Assembly: GCF_021277265.1 (NCBI RefSeq)
Contig: NZ_JAJSOH010000002.1
Location: forward strand, 1-64,000
Length of the DNA stretch: 64,000 bases
DNA from: Kineosporia rhizophila
GTDB lineage: Bacteria > Actinomycetota > Actinomycetes > Actinomycetales > Kineosporiaceae
Direction: 5' to 3'
In this document: positions 63,450 through 64,000 of the stretch, in pieces
Numbering within the stretch: position 1 is the first letter of the stretch
Layout: the number at the start of each line of letters is the position of its first letter
Made by a program: the position numbers and the translations under genes
The notes under the pieces: generated by a model
The model's input: only the letters and a program-made list of their open reading frames with translations
What the model was told of the DNA's origin: nothing
The model's database searches: none

Positions 63450-63868
63450 AGCCGCACCGTCCGGCCGTCCACCGTCCGCGCCGTCCGTGCTTCCCATGCC
63501 ACCTCCACCCGGAGCCGGTCGTCACTGACCAGCCGGCTCACCCGTACCCGGCCGCCGGTGTCCCCGGAGACGACGTCCTTACGTGTTGGTTCAGCGGGTG
63601 TGCCTTCTCGGCCGTCGGCGAGCTTCCCGACGGCGCGCCCGCCCTGACCGAGGTGGCGGGAAGAAGCGGCTTCACCCGGCCGGACGCTGCAGGTCAGAGA
63701 CACCTGGGTGGGTAGCTGACGGGCTTGCGCCGGATCGGCCACGAGCCGCTCGCGGGGGCGCCGGGGAAGGCCAGGACGGTTGCGTCCGGCCGCAACCAGG
63801 GCCCGGCTGCCGACTGCGGGGCGCAGGGCCGGTGCCTGCGATTCGCGCTCGACGGGCGGTGACGACAC
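63446..63868 (-). CDS. Hypothetical protein coupled to the response regulator
   Basis: A 140-residue basic protein, Arg/Pro-rich at its start, ending in beta-rich sequence (GGRVRVSRLVSDDRLRVEVAWEAR). The family is not recognised. GTG 63868 has CATACT six bases upstream and no ribosome-binding site, suggesting a leaderless start; ATG 63931 or 63934 are alternatives. It overlaps the response regulator GTG. Codon bias is weaker than in neighbours, so the call is tentative. Confidence 0.42.
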   Translation of the reverse strand: MSSPPVERESQAPALRPAVGSRALVAAGRNRPGLPRRPRERLVADPAQARQLPTQVSLTCSVRPGEAASSRHLGQGGRAVGKLADGREGTPAEPTRKDVVSGDTGGRVRVSRLVSDDRLRVEVAWEARTARTVDGRTVRL

Positions 63869-63940
63869 GGGCGCAGTATGACAGCAGGCAGTGCAAGACT
63901 CACCATATGTCACCCGAAAGTGACGCACCATCACGTCTGG

Positions 63941-64000
63941 TCACCAATAGAAGACCAGTCGTCCCAGCCGGATCGCGCCCGGCACCCGCCCCTCCTCGGG
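63941..64000 (-). CDS. C-terminal end of an unidentified protein, partial
   Basis: The minus strand from the right edge reads PEEGRVPGAIRLGRLVFYW and then TGA at 63943-63941. The codons have strong GC bias, so this is probably the 3' end of a gene that lies mostly outside the window, perhaps the first gene of the operon with the response regulator. The family cannot be told from 19 residues. Confidence 0.4.
   Translation of the reverse strand, partial: PEEGRVPGAIRLGRLVFYW

Overview
This 64 kb window is chromosomal DNA from a high-GC (by eye about 70% GC) actinobacterium. GTG and TTG starts are common, coding regions have GC-rich third positions, and several families are typical of actinobacteria: an XPB/Ssl2-like helicase-associated protein, a GAF-ANTAR regulator, a TIGR02569-type kinase-like protein, monomeric isocitrate dehydrogenase, a HAIR-type heat-shock operator and VapBC45. 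A fused oleBC gene and several c-di-GMP proteins would suit Kineosporia-like or related actinomycetes, but that placement is inference. I see no rRNA, tRNA, CRISPR array, prophage or insertion sequence; apart from one toxin-antitoxin pair the window looks like ordinary, densely packed chromosome.

Layout. 1-2.1 kb: two unrelated incomplete minus-strand genes (helicase-associated protein and MFS exporter) joined through G/C homopolymers that look like an assembly fault. 2.2-14.1 kb: CGNR regulator, a membrane GGDEF-EAL protein, MOSC protein, an ArsR-M23 operon with a strong operator palindrome, PhzF, small conserved proteins and a TPR-GGDEF protein. 14.4-23 kb: class A penicillin-binding protein, FAD monooxygenase with a divergent MarR regulator and 17-bp-spaced operator repeats, isopentenyl-diphosphate isomerase, a degenerate GGDEF protein and monomeric isocitrate dehydrogenase with a strong terminator. 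23-31 kb: nitrilase-family hydrolase, a membrane-anchored winged-helix protein, two secreted proteins of unknown function and two tandem lipoprotein sulfatases. 31-36 kb: divergent MarR/EamA pair with two perfect palindromes, zinc metallopeptidase, RidA-like protein, Hsp20 with a HAIR operator and two conserved hypotheticals. 36.4-41 kb: the long-chain olefin operon oleA-oleBC-oleD with overlapping genes and a fused beta-lactone decarboxylase/beta-lactone synthetase. 41-50.6 kb: another GGDEF protein, a two-component system whose kinase carries an unusual insertion, a secreted serine hydrolase, a kinase-like protein, a secreted RTX-repeat protein and vapBC45. 50.6-64 kb: three SDR oxidoreductases, ribonuclease Z, a second M23 protein, GAF-ANTAR regulator, an AraC-methyltransferase-GNAT operon, a lytic transglycosylase preceded by a possible structured leader RNA, DinB, DUF4126, an SGNH esterase and an orphan LuxR-type response regulator.

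Themes. Four GGDEF proteins imply active c-di-GMP signalling. Cell-wall enzymes recur (PBP, two M23-like proteins, transglycosylase, serine hydrolase). Several regulator genes appear to be leaderless, with a -10-like hexamer 6-7 nt before the start codon and palindromic operators covering it. The best-defined pathway is olefin synthesis; the least explained items are the 719-bp gap before oleA, the possible three-way-junction leader at 59.7-59.8 kb, the kinase insertion and the twin secreted proteins.
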